Shown: one piece after another, positions 1 through 7,341 of the stretch | How the letters are laid out: the number at the start of each line of letters is the position of its first letter | Position numbering within the stretch: position 1 is the first letter of the stretch | Assembly (NCBI RefSeq): GCF_002135205.1 | Contig: NZ_NEFZ01000003.1 | Location: 186,001-250,000, forward strand | Reading direction: 5' to 3' | From: Acinetobacter sp. ANC 4204 | Lineage (GTDB): Bacteria > Pseudomonadota > Gammaproteobacteria > Pseudomonadales > Moraxellaceae | DNA length: 64,000 nucleotides | Translations under genes and position numbers: made by a program | Notes under the pieces: model-generated | Database searches by the model: none | Told to the model about the DNA's origin: nothing | The model's input: the letters and a program-made list of their open reading frames with translations, nothing else

Positions 1-330
1 CGTCAGAGCCTTCAATTTGCGATTTGGCGCTTAGAAAGCATGTTTACGTGGAACAATGATACAGTAAGCCAAACATTGATGGACTTAGCCACCCAGATGG
101 AGATTAAGCTGCGTGACTTTATGCCAGCGTTCTTTATTGCGATTGCAGGTTCGACTGCTTCAACCCCTGTGATGCAAACCATGGTCACCATCGGTCCTGA
201 CTTAACCTTCGCGCGCTTACGTCATGCGCTTGAAATTGTAGGCGGTCCAAGCAAAAAAGAAGCAAAAGTATGGGAAAAACTGAATGAAAGCTTAAAATTG
301 CCGAAAAATGATGCAGTTGATAACGCTTAA
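1..330 (+). CDS. gltX: Glutamyl-tRNA synthetase, C-terminal fragment
   Basis: The reading frame is open from the first base and ends at a TAA, giving the last 109 residues of a class I aminoacyl-tRNA synthetase. The segment [16 protein letters not shown] and the following helices match the end of the anticodon-binding domain of bacterial GltX, which charges tRNA-Glu with glutamate in the cytoplasm. The catalytic HIGH and KMSKS parts lie outside the window. A tRNA-Glu gene lies 92 bp downstream on the same strand, which agrees with the assignment. The family match is from memory of GltX sequences. Confidence 0.9.
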   Translation, partial: RQSLQFAIWRLESMFTWNNDTVSQTLMDLATQMEIKLRDFMPAFFIAIAGSTASTPVMQTMVTIGPDLTFARLRHALEIVGGPSKKEAKVWEKLNESLKLPKNDAVDNA

Positions 331-422
331 TTGATTTTTTAGTTGACGCATGAACGTTATATCCCTAATATAGCGCTCACACAGAGAGACGGTGTTAACC
401 ACTCAACGTGATGCCTCAATAA

Positions 423-498
423 GTCCCTATCGTCTAGAGGCCTAGGACATCGCCCTTTCACGGCGGTAACCGGGGTTCGAATCCCCGTAGGGACGCCA
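423..498 (+). tRNA. tRNA-Glu (anticodon TTC)
   Basis: This 76-nt cloverleaf starts GTCCCTATCGTCTAGAGG and ends in an encoded CCA. The acceptor arms GTCCCTA and TAGGGAC pair fully. The anticodon loop CTTTCAC carries TTC, and the T arm holds GGTTCGAATCC. It lies directly after gltX, the gene for its cognate synthetase. Confidence 0.97.
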
Positions 499-521
499 TA
501 TTTAAGATGGCAACATCTGAT

Positions 522-556
522 AAAAAACCCAAGCATAATGACTTGGGTTTTTTATT
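522..556 (+). terminator. Rho-independent terminator after tRNA-Glu
   Basis: The stem AACCCAAG / CTTGGGTT closes an 8-nt loop and is followed by a run of T. It ends the gltX / tRNA-Glu transcription unit. Confidence 0.85.
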
Positions 557-651
557 GCCTGAAATTTCTTAGCCATCCATTCCAACGCTTTTTTTGGCTT
601 TCTGTACTAATCCGATTAGAATACAACATAGATTAGAATTTCGGAGTCGTC

Positions 652-993
652 ATGCAATACCGCTGTCCTCAATGCCAAAGTCCAAAAATTATGCCTGTTG
701 CTCAAGCAGGCGCTCCAGCAGCACGTCCAGTTGTGCCTAAAAGTTTAGTTTTTCTAATCCCTGCTATCTTTGTGTTATTACTTCTGGTGTTAATTAGCAT
801 TGCAATGTGGATCTTTGGGGATGGTGCGGGCTCAACACTTCAAATTGCAACGGTTGTCGTGTTTATCGTATGTGTAGTTGCGGGTTTCTTGTTTTACCGA
901 GATCTTCCAGATTTTAAAATTTCGATGCAAGGCTTTATGCAATCCCAAAAAAAATGGAAATGCCGCGAATGCGACCATGAGTGGGAAATTTAA
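652..993 (+). CDS. Zinc-ribbon membrane protein, function unknown
   Basis: This 113-residue protein has CxxC pairs at both ends, at residues 5-8 (CPQC) and near 104-107 (CREC). Together they could bind one zinc ion. Between them are two strongly hydrophobic helices at about residues 32-54 and 64-82. The layout places both termini, and so the metal site, on the same side of the membrane. GGAG seven bases upstream supports the ATG. I do not recognise a named family. It is probably a conserved Acinetobacter protein. Confidence 0.7.
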   Translation: MQYRCPQCQSPKIMPVAQAGAPAARPVVPKSLVFLIPAIFVLLLLVLISIAMWIFGDGAGSTLQIATVVVFIVCVVAGFLFYRDLPDFKISMQGFMQSQKKWKCRECDHEWEI

Positions 994-1016
994 ATCCCCT
1001 CTTAATATCAGCAGAT

Positions 1017-1046
1017 CAAGGAGAGGCCAAGCTCTCCTTTTTCTTC
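1017..1046 (+). terminator. Terminator after the zinc-ribbon gene
   Basis: The stem AAGGAGAG / CTCTCCTT with a 6-nt loop is followed by a T-rich tail. It lies 24 bp past the stop codon and just ahead of the Fur box of the next gene, so it separates the two units. Confidence 0.8.
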
Positions 1047-1055
1047 AGGCAAATT

Positions 1056-1074
1056 ATAAATAATAATTATTATC
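1056..1074 (+). promoter_or_regulatory. Probable Fur box overlapping the -35 region
   Basis: The 19-bp segment matches the classic Fur consensus at 14 of 19 positions. Its core ATAATAATTATTAT (1060-1073) is a perfect palindrome. A good -10 (TATAAT, 1094-1099) lies 19 bp downstream, so bound Fur would cover the -35 and block the gene that starts at 1137. Confidence 0.65.
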
Positions 1075-1136
1075 AAATGGTATTTTTTCTCGATATAATC
1101 AACCCACTTTTTGATTTTATTCGGAACTTTATTGCC

Positions 1137-1940
1137 ATGAGAAATATGCTCTTTTGTGCGCTTGCTCTAAGCACTGCGACTCAAGCCCATGAACCCTATG
1201 TCGCACCCTTAGCCTATCTCACAGAGAATACCCAAGTTCCTGTTCTCAGTGCTTATGCAGAACAAGCTTTTCATCCTGAATACGCTTTAAAAGATACATC
1301 CTTCACTGTTTTTCAGCCCAACCAAACTCAAAGTACCGTTCAACCCGTAAAAAATTTAGACTCAGCAGCAACGTTTGATCTCAAACTTCCTGAAAAGGGT
1401 ACCTATACCATTTTCGCAAAGACTTCGTATCCAATTGATTACGTACAGCACAATCGTCAGTGGAAAATTTTTGCCGATGTAGCAGCAGACAAAGTTCCTG
1501 CTCTGAGTGAGCGTGACTATGTCATTCCAAGTGACTTTAAAGGTAAAGTGCCAAGCAAGGTCTCTACGGTTCGTGAATGGAGCATTCAAAGCTATGTCAG
1601 CAAGGACAGCACCTCACCTGTCGCTGTAACACCAGCCCCAATTCAAGTCAGCTTTAAAATCCATCCCAACCAAATCAATGTACAGCAACCTGTACAACTG
1701 CAAATTACGCAAGCAGGCAAAGCTCTTGCGCATGCAGAGCTTATGGTTCGCGCTCAAGGTGAGCTTGAACAGCAAGCAAAAAGCACACCTGTTGATGCAC
1801 AAGGCAATGCCACGCTCACTTTTGAACAGGCTGGACAATACTTGATTGAAGTGAGCGAAAAGGTCGATGCCAAAGCAAAACCTAAAAATCAGTATTACAG
1901 CATTATCAGCTTACAAGTGAATGCCTCTAAAACACCTTAG
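1137..1940 (+). CDS. Exported DUF4198-like protein, predicted iron-regulated
   Basis: The ATG at 1137 is preferred over the upstream in-frame start at 981. It gives a typical signal peptide (MRNMLFCALALSTATQA, then HEPYVAP), and the longer form would run through the terminator and Fur box. The mature protein of about 250 residues looks like beta-sandwich modules. The first half resembles DUF4198-type periplasmic proteins. The second half is a bacterial Ig-like or carboxypeptidase-regulatory-like domain. Proteins of this kind often accompany TonB-dependent metal uptake, but no receptor gene lies next to it. The upstream Fur box suggests expression during iron limitation. The family call is moderate and the exact function unknown. 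Confidence 0.7.
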   Translation: MRNMLFCALALSTATQAHEPYVAPLAYLTENTQVPVLSAYAEQAFHPEYALKDTSFTVFQPNQTQSTVQPVKNLDSAATFDLKLPEKGTYTIFAKTSYPIDYVQHNRQWKIFADVAADKVPALSERDYVIPSDFKGKVPSKVSTVREWSIQSYVSKDSTSPVAVTPAPIQVSFKIHPNQINVQQPVQLQITQAGKALAHAELMVRAQGELEQQAKSTPVDAQGNATLTFEQAGQYLIEVSEKVDAKAKPKNQYYSIISLQVNASKTP

Positions 1941-1957
1941 AAAACAATTAACAAACA

Positions 1958-1991
1958 TAAAAAAACCAGCCCGAAGGCTGGTTTTTTTTAT
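1958..1991. terminator. Bidirectional terminator
   Basis: The perfect stem AACCAGCC / GGCTGGTT with a CGAA tetraloop has A-run and T-run flanks. It serves both the plus-strand gene ending at 1940 and the minus-strand ettA ending at 2007. Confidence 0.9.
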
Positions 1992-2006
1992 TGGCTAACG
2001 ACAGTA

Positions 2007-3668
2007 TTAACCGCCAATTTTCTTGTATTTAGTACGTTTTTGTACAGCATCTTCACCTAAACGAGCCAAGCGGTATGCTTCATACTCAGCATAGTTGCCT
2101 TCATAAAACTCAGGCTGTTCGTTCTCAAACGACAAGATATGTGTTGCAATACGGTCAAGGAACCAACGGTCATGCGATACCACCATTACCGTGCCTGGGA
2201 ATACAAGAATTGCATCCTCAAGTGCACGTAAAGTTTCGATATCCAAATCGTTCGATGGCTCATCCAGTAAGATGACATTAGCGCCCATTTGCAGGATTTT
2301 CGCCAGTTGTAAACGGTTACGCTCACCACCTGACAATTCACCTACACGTTTTTGCTGATCTTGGCCTTTAAAGTTAAAACGGCCAATATAAGCACGTGAT
2401 GCAATTTCGTATTCGCCAATTCTTAGGATATCCAAACCGCCAGAAACTTCTTCCCAAACGGTTTTGTTGTTATCCAAAGTATCACGGATCTGACCCACAT
2501 AAGCAACTTTAACCGACTCACCTAGTGTCACCGTACCTGTATCAGGCTGTTGTTCACCCGTCATCATACGGAACAGTGTGGTTTTACCCGCACCGTTTGG
2601 ACCCACAATACCCACAATTGCTGTAGGTGGTACGGTAAAGCTTAAGTTTTCGTAGAGTACGCGACCATCAAATGATTTGCTGATGCCTTCGACTTCAACC
2701 ACTTTATTGCCTAGACGCGGACCAGGTGGAATATAGATTTCAGACGTTTCATTACGCTGTTGGAACTCACGTGAGTTAAGTTCTTCAAAACGCTCCATAC
2801 GTGCTTTGTTTTTCTTTTGTTGACCTTTAGCATTTGAACGAACCCATTCCAGTTCTTTTTTCAATGCTTTAGCAAAAGATTCTTCTTGCTTCTGTTCTTG
2901 CTCTAAACGTGCATTCTTTTGCTCTAACCAAGCAGAATAGTTGCCTTGATATGGAATGCCCATACCGCGGTCAAGCTCAAGAATCCATTCAGCGACGTTA
3001 TCCAAGAAATAACGATCGTGCGTAATCGCCACAATCGTGCCCGCGAAGTCTTTCAAGAAACGCTCTAACCAAGATACAGACTCTGCATCCAAGTGGTTCG
3101 TCGGTTCGTCTAGAAGCAACATGTCTGGCTTAGATAAAAGCAAACGACATAATGCAACACGACGACGCTCACCACCTGATAGTAAAGTTACGTCTGCATC
3201 CCAAGCTGGAAGGTTCAATGCTGCAGCAGCTTGATCCATTTGGTTACTCAGGTTATGTGCATCCCATGAGTGAATAATCGCTTCTAATTTTTCTTGCTCT
3301 TTTGCCAATTTGTCAAAGTCTGCGTCTTCAGCCGCATATTCAGCAAATACTTCATCCAAGCGTGCCAAAGCATCTAATGGTTCACGTAAACCATCTTCAA
3401 CGTTACCGCGAACATCTTTATTTGGATCGAGTGGTGGCTCTTGCTCTAAATAGCCGATTTTGATACCCGGTTGCGCACGAGCTTCACCAGAGAAATCTTT
3501 GTCTACGCCAGCCATAATACGAAGCAAGGTCGATTTACCTGCACCGTTTAAACCAAGCACACCAATTTTTGCACCCGGGAAAAATGACAAAGAGATGTCT
3601 TTCAAGATTTCGCGCTTAGGCGGAACCATCTTAGACACTCGGTTCATCGTATAAATATATTGGGCCAC
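2007..3668 (-). CDS. ettA: Energy-dependent translational throttle protein EttA (ABC-F)
   Basis: The protein has two soluble ABC ATPase domains and no membrane segments, which is the ABC-F layout. The first has GLNGAGKST, LSGGERRRVAL and LLLDEPTNHLD. The second has GPNGAGKTT, LSGGERNRLQL and ILLDEPSNDLD. A charged linker between them corresponds to the P-site tRNA interaction motif. EttA binds the ribosomal E site and gates entry into elongation according to the ATP/ADP ratio. I chose the GTG at 3668 because GAGGAG lies just upstream and the resulting 553 residues match the usual length of about 555. A longer frame starting at 3728 adds a non-homologous leader. Confidence 0.93.
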   Translation of the reverse strand: MAQYIYTMNRVSKMVPPKREILKDISLSFFPGAKIGVLGLNGAGKSTLLRIMAGVDKDFSGEARAQPGIKIGYLEQEPPLDPNKDVRGNVEDGLREPLDALARLDEVFAEYAAEDADFDKLAKEQEKLEAIIHSWDAHNLSNQMDQAAAALNLPAWDADVTLLSGGERRRVALCRLLLSKPDMLLLDEPTNHLDAESVSWLERFLKDFAGTIVAITHDRYFLDNVAEWILELDRGMGIPYQGNYSAWLEQKNARLEQEQKQEESFAKALKKELEWVRSNAKGQQKKNKARMERFEELNSREFQQRNETSEIYIPPGPRLGNKVVEVEGISKSFDGRVLYENLSFTVPPTAIVGIVGPNGAGKTTLFRMMTGEQQPDTGTVTLGESVKVAYVGQIRDTLDNNKTVWEEVSGGLDILRIGEYEIASRAYIGRFNFKGQDQQKRVGELSGGERNRLQLAKILQMGANVILLDEPSNDLDIETLRALEDAILVFPGTVMVVSHDRWFLDRIATHILSFENEQPEFYEGNYAEYEAYRLARLGEDAVQKRTKYKKIGG

Positions 3669-3963
3669 GCAGGACTCCTCAATAGAAAACCAAAAAATCG
3701 CAAAACAGCGAAAAATATTTTGGGGCATTATACGATGAATGCGCTGAAAAAATAAGGCATTAAACCGATCTTCAATGCAATGTTACAACTTTCAGTTCGA
3801 GTGTTTTTTAAACGCTTGTTTTCAGCAGTTTTTATATGCTTACCAAGTTAAAACTTACACTTCATTATGAAAATTTTAGATAAACATTCATATTTTTTTG
3901 CAATTTCACTTATATTCATTAATGGTAGACTGTGTAATATTTAACTCACGCAGATGAAGTCAC

Positions 3964-5241
3964 ATGACCTATAAAGACGAAACTTTGGCTATCCATGCTG
4001 GTTATAATCCTGAGGCAACCACTAAAGCTGTGGCTGTGCCGATTTACCAAACGACCTCGTATGCCTTTGATAATACGCAACACGGCGCTGACCTATTTGA
4101 CCTGAAAGTCCAAGGCAATATTTATACCCGTATTATGAATCCAACCACTGCGGTGCTCGAACAGCGTTTAGCTGCACTCGAGGGAGGTATTGGAGCTTTG
4201 GCTTTGGCTTCGGGCATGGCTGCCATTACTTATGCTATTCAAACCATTGCTGAAGCAGGTGACAACATTGCTTCAGTATCGACCTTGTACGGTGGCACTT
4301 ATAACCTGTTTGCCCACACTCTGCCGAAACAAGGCATTGAGGTACGCTTCTTTGATTATCAAGATCCAGAAGCCCTACGTGGTTTAATTGATGAAAAAAC
4401 CAAGTTGGTGTTTGTTGAATCCATTGGTAATCCACTGGGCAATATTATCGACCTAGAAGCAATTGCCAAAATCGCCCACGAATATGGAGTACCTGTAGTG
4501 GTCGATAATACGGTTGCAACCCCTGCTTTGCTTAAACCGTTTGAATATGGTGCTGACATCGTGATTCACTCGCTCACTAAATATATTGGTGGACATGGCA
4601 ATTCGATTGGCGGTGCGATTGTTGATAGTGGCAAGTTTCCTTGGGGCAAATATCCTGAGCGCTTTAAAGTGCTGAATACACCCGACCCAAGTTATCACGG
4701 CGTGAACTATGTTGAAGCTTTGGGCGAAGCAGCCTATATTGCTCGCGCTCGTGTCGTTCCATTGCGCAATACTGGCGCTGCGATTAGCCCACTCAGTGTG
4801 TTCCTGATTCTGCAAGGCTTAGAAACACTCAACTTGCGTATGGAACGTCACATCTTCAATGCGCAGAAAGTCGCAGAATATTTACAAGCCCATCCCAAAG
4901 TAAAATGGGTTAACTATGCTGGATTGAAAGATCACCCTCAGCATGGTTTGGCACAAAAATATGTCAAAGGGCAGCCTTCCGCAATTTTATCTTTTGGGGT
5001 ACAAGATGGCCTTGAAGGTGGGACACGTTTTATTGATGCCCTACAACTGTTTACACGCTTAGTTAATATTGGGGATGCCAAAAGTTTAGCGTGCCACCCT
5101 GCAACGACCACGCATCGTCAGTTGAATGAAGCGGAACTGCTATCAGCAGGCGTGAGTACCGATATGGTGCGCCTATCCATAGGGATTGAACATATTGATG
5201 ATTTAATTGCAGATTTAGAGCAAGCCTTAGCCCAAGTCTGA
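3964..5241 (+). CDS. metY: O-acetylhomoserine sulfhydrylase family PLP enzyme
   Basis: This 425-residue enzyme belongs to the Cys/Met metabolism PLP family. The Schiff-base lysine is K206 in HSLTKYIGGHG, and YTRIMNPT near residue 54 and SGMAAI near 83 are family signatures. The length and the long insertions fit O-acetylhomoserine aminocarboxypropyltransferase (MetY) better than cystathionine gamma-synthase, which is nearer 390 residues. It would make homocysteine from O-acetylhomoserine and sulfide in the cytoplasm. It stands alone with its own terminator. No SAM riboswitch or Met-box array was recognised in the 295 bp upstream. Confidence 0.88.
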   Translation: MTYKDETLAIHAGYNPEATTKAVAVPIYQTTSYAFDNTQHGADLFDLKVQGNIYTRIMNPTTAVLEQRLAALEGGIGALALASGMAAITYAIQTIAEAGDNIASVSTLYGGTYNLFAHTLPKQGIEVRFFDYQDPEALRGLIDEKTKLVFVESIGNPLGNIIDLEAIAKIAHEYGVPVVVDNTVATPALLKPFEYGADIVIHSLTKYIGGHGNSIGGAIVDSGKFPWGKYPERFKVLNTPDPSYHGVNYVEALGEAAYIARARVVPLRNTGAAISPLSVFLILQGLETLNLRMERHIFNAQKVAEYLQAHPKVKWVNYAGLKDHPQHGLAQKYVKGQPSAILSFGVQDGLEGGTRFIDALQLFTRLVNIGDAKSLACHPATTTHRQLNEAELLSAGVSTDMVRLSIGIEHIDDLIADLEQALAQV

Positions 5242-5262
5242 AATGCATCCTACAAAATAAAA

Positions 5263-5290
5263 GCCTCAATCACATGATTGAGATTTTTTA
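5263..5290 (+). terminator. Terminator after metY
   Basis: The 8-bp stem CTCAATCA / TGATTGAG with a minimal loop is followed by ATTTTTT. The rest of the gap to 5546 is AT-rich and holds nothing else I can support. Confidence 0.8.
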
Positions 5291-5546
5291 TACAGCTCTT
5301 TTATATTTATAGCCCTTTAATTTCATTTTGATTCGTGATAAAAGTTAATTATTAGAATAAGCAAAATAGAGTTTTTACTCTAAAATTATTTATTAATTCA
5401 ATAACTTATGCCGTGATATTTTGAAGCAGTTTAGGTATCATATTGTTAAGGAAAGCAGCTGCATTGGTCCAAAAATCCAGCATAAATAATCGAATACAAA
5501 AACAGCCATAACCCTCAAATATTCTATTTAGATCAGGAAAGATAAA

Positions 5547-6434
5547 GTGAATTCAAGAATTGATAGACTTTTTAAAGAACGTGTAAACGGAAAAACCGTC
5601 TTAATTACAGGTGCTTCAAGTGGTATTGGTTTAACAGTTGCACATAAACTGGCTGATGCAGGCGCACATGTACTATTAGTTTCACGCACCAAAGAAACCT
5701 TAGAAGAAGTCAAAGCAGATATCGAAGCCAAAGGTGGTTCAGCTACGGTTTTCCCTTGTGACTTAAATGATTTAGATTCCATTGATGAAGTTTCTAAACA
5801 AATTTTAGCTTCAGTAGATCATATTGATATTTTGATTAACAACGCAGGACGCTCAATTCGTCGCGCGGTACATGAGTCAACAGAGCGCTTTCATGATTTT
5901 GAACGCACCATGCAGCTCAACTACTTTGGTGCTGTGCGTTTAGTGATGAACATCTTGCCACAAATGATGATTCGTCGTGATGGTCATATTATTAACATTA
6001 GCTCAATTGGTGTATTGGCAAATGCTACCCGTTTCTCAGCGTATGTAGCATCTAAAGCTGCTTTGGATGCGTTCAGCCGTTGTCTCTCAGCCGAAGTACA
6101 TTCACATAAAATTGCGATTACGTCAGTGTATATGCCTTTAGTCCGCACACCGATGATTGCACCAACAAAAATTTATAAGTACGTACCCACGCTTTCACCT
6201 GAACAAGCAGCAGATTTAGTCGCGTACGCGATTGTGAAGCGTCCGAAGAAAGTCGCAACCAACCTCGGTCGTTTGGCATCTATCACTTATTCAATTGCAC
6301 CAGATATCAACAACAAACTCATGTCGATTGGCTATAACTTATTCCCAAGCTCTAGCGCATCGGTAGGTGAGCCACAAAAACTCAACTGGGTACAAAAAGC
6401 GTATGCACGCTTATTCCCAGGTGAACACTGGTAA
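5547..6434 (+). CDS. acr1: Fatty acyl-CoA reductase Acr1 (short-chain dehydrogenase)
   Basis: This 295-residue short-chain dehydrogenase/reductase has the cofactor motif TGASSGIG at residues 21-28, NNAG at 98-101, a catalytic Ser near 153, and YVASK with Y166 and K170. Length and sequence agree closely, from memory, with Acinetobacter Acr1. That enzyme reduces long-chain acyl-CoA to the fatty aldehyde that feeds wax-ester synthesis. Distinctive stretches are GRSIRRAVHES and the C-terminal YARLFPGEHW. The start is a GTG, supported by AGGAAAG a few bases upstream. It appears monocistronic. Partner enzymes such as the wax-ester synthase are not in the window. Confidence 0.9.
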   Translation: MNSRIDRLFKERVNGKTVLITGASSGIGLTVAHKLADAGAHVLLVSRTKETLEEVKADIEAKGGSATVFPCDLNDLDSIDEVSKQILASVDHIDILINNAGRSIRRAVHESTERFHDFERTMQLNYFGAVRLVMNILPQMMIRRDGHIINISSIGVLANATRFSAYVASKAALDAFSRCLSAEVHSHKIAITSVYMPLVRTPMIAPTKIYKYVPTLSPEQAADLVAYAIVKRPKKVATNLGRLASITYSIAPDINNKLMSIGYNLFPSSSASVGEPQKLNWVQKAYARLFPGEHW

Positions 6435-6446
6435 GTTTCCTGATCA

Positions 6447-6478
6447 TGACCCAGCTTTTCATTGAAAGGCTGGGTTTG
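6447..6478 (+). terminator. Weak hairpin after acr1
   Basis: The stem ACCCAGC / GCTGGGT, extended inward by CTTTTC / GAAAGG-type pairing, lies 15 bp after the stop. The following sequence is only moderately T-rich, so termination strength is uncertain. Confidence 0.45.
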
Positions 6479-6551
6479 CACATTTTGCAAGTTTTAACAG
6501 ATCGTTAAGAAATAAAATCCAATATAAAAATAAGAAGAAAAGGAGATAAAA

Positions 6552-6875
6552 ATGCAGGCACTTTATATTTTCAAACTCTTTTGTTTCATTTTTGCCTCAC
6601 TTATGGCTTTTAATCTATATATAGAACTTCGCCTTCCTGATCATTCAATTTGGCAAGTTATGGTTTATGGTGGGCTAATGATGATTTTGATCGAACTTGC
6701 TTTCAGTAGCCGACTCACTGCCCAATGCTCAAGCTCTCATTTAAACAATAAAAATCACACAGACTCTACACCAGTAAAAACTCCCCCACCGTCTCGTTTA
6801 TATAGCAATATTTTATTAAAAATAGGGCTGATATCGACGCTTTCAGGGCTACTTGCTCAAAGTGTAATAAACTAG
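6552..6875 (+). CDS. Small membrane protein, unknown
   Basis: This 107-residue protein has hydrophobic helices at about residues 4-22 and 33-51, and a third near the C-terminus at 88-105. A polar Asn/Ser/Pro-rich linker joins the last two. The strong ribosome site AAGGAG eight bases before the ATG supports translation. I recognise no family. The next gene encodes another small membrane protein of similar length and layout, so the two may be related in role. Confidence 0.6.
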   Translation: MQALYIFKLFCFIFASLMAFNLYIELRLPDHSIWQVMVYGGLMMILIELAFSSRLTAQCSSSHLNNKNHTDSTPVKTPPPSRLYSNILLKIGLISTLSGLLAQSVIN

Positions 6876-6968
6876 AGACCCACTATTTTTTATAGACAAA
6901 AATAAAGATGACGATGCAATCTCACATTTTGTGTTATAAACAGCCGTCATTTTTTGTTTTGTGAGTCT

Positions 6969-7286
6969 ATGCGCACTTTTTCTTTCGTCCTGCAATACGT
7001 ATGTATCGCCTTTGCGATTTACCTCAGCTACCGCGTAGGCAGCAGCCTGTATTTACAAGATTATGTGATGATGGATGTCGTGGCCAATGTCGGCACAATT
7101 CTGATCTGTATCGACCTTGCTGTTTTCCTTTGGCATAGTCGTAGCACGCAAGCTATGAGCCTGAAAGATTATGCGACGAGACTAGAACAACCTGCACCGA
7201 CTTTTGTCAAAGTATGTCGAAAGCTAGGGCATTTTGGCATTATGCTAATCATCACCAGTTGGATCGTGCCAATCATCAACGGATAA
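6969..7286 (+). CDS. Small membrane protein, unknown
   Basis: A protein of 105 residues from the ATG at 6969. An in-frame TTG at 6954 is possible but has no ribosome site. Predicted helices lie near residues 5-22, 35-55 and 85-103, and a short charged cytosolic loop contains KDYATRLEQP. No named family is recognised. It is followed by a strong terminator shared with the convergent tex gene. Confidence 0.6.
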   Translation: MRTFSFVLQYVCIAFAIYLSYRVGSSLYLQDYVMMDVVANVGTILICIDLAVFLWHSRSTQAMSLKDYATRLEQPAPTFVKVCRKLGHFGIMLIITSWIVPIING

Positions 7287-7293
7287 AAGAAAC

Positions 7294-7328
7294 CATAAAA
7301 AAACCTCCCACTTGGGAGGTTTTTTATT
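7294..7328. terminator. Bidirectional terminator between a small membrane gene and tex
   Basis: The stem AACCTCCC / GGGAGGTT with a 4-nt loop is flanked by A-run and T-run and lies between two convergent stop codons. Confidence 0.9.
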
Positions 7329-7341
7329 TAAACATTAAAGA

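Noticed and set aside
981..1136. Upstream extension of the exported DUF4198-like gene
   Set aside because: It would be translated through a terminator hairpin and Fur box and would bury the signal peptide.
3669..3728. N-terminal extension of ettA
   Set aside because: The extra residues are not seen in EttA proteins, and the ribosome site GAGGAG points to the GTG at 3668.
4453..4815. Open frame of 120 codons opposite metY
   Set aside because: It is a shadow of the PLP-enzyme gene, with no start signal or recognisable domain.
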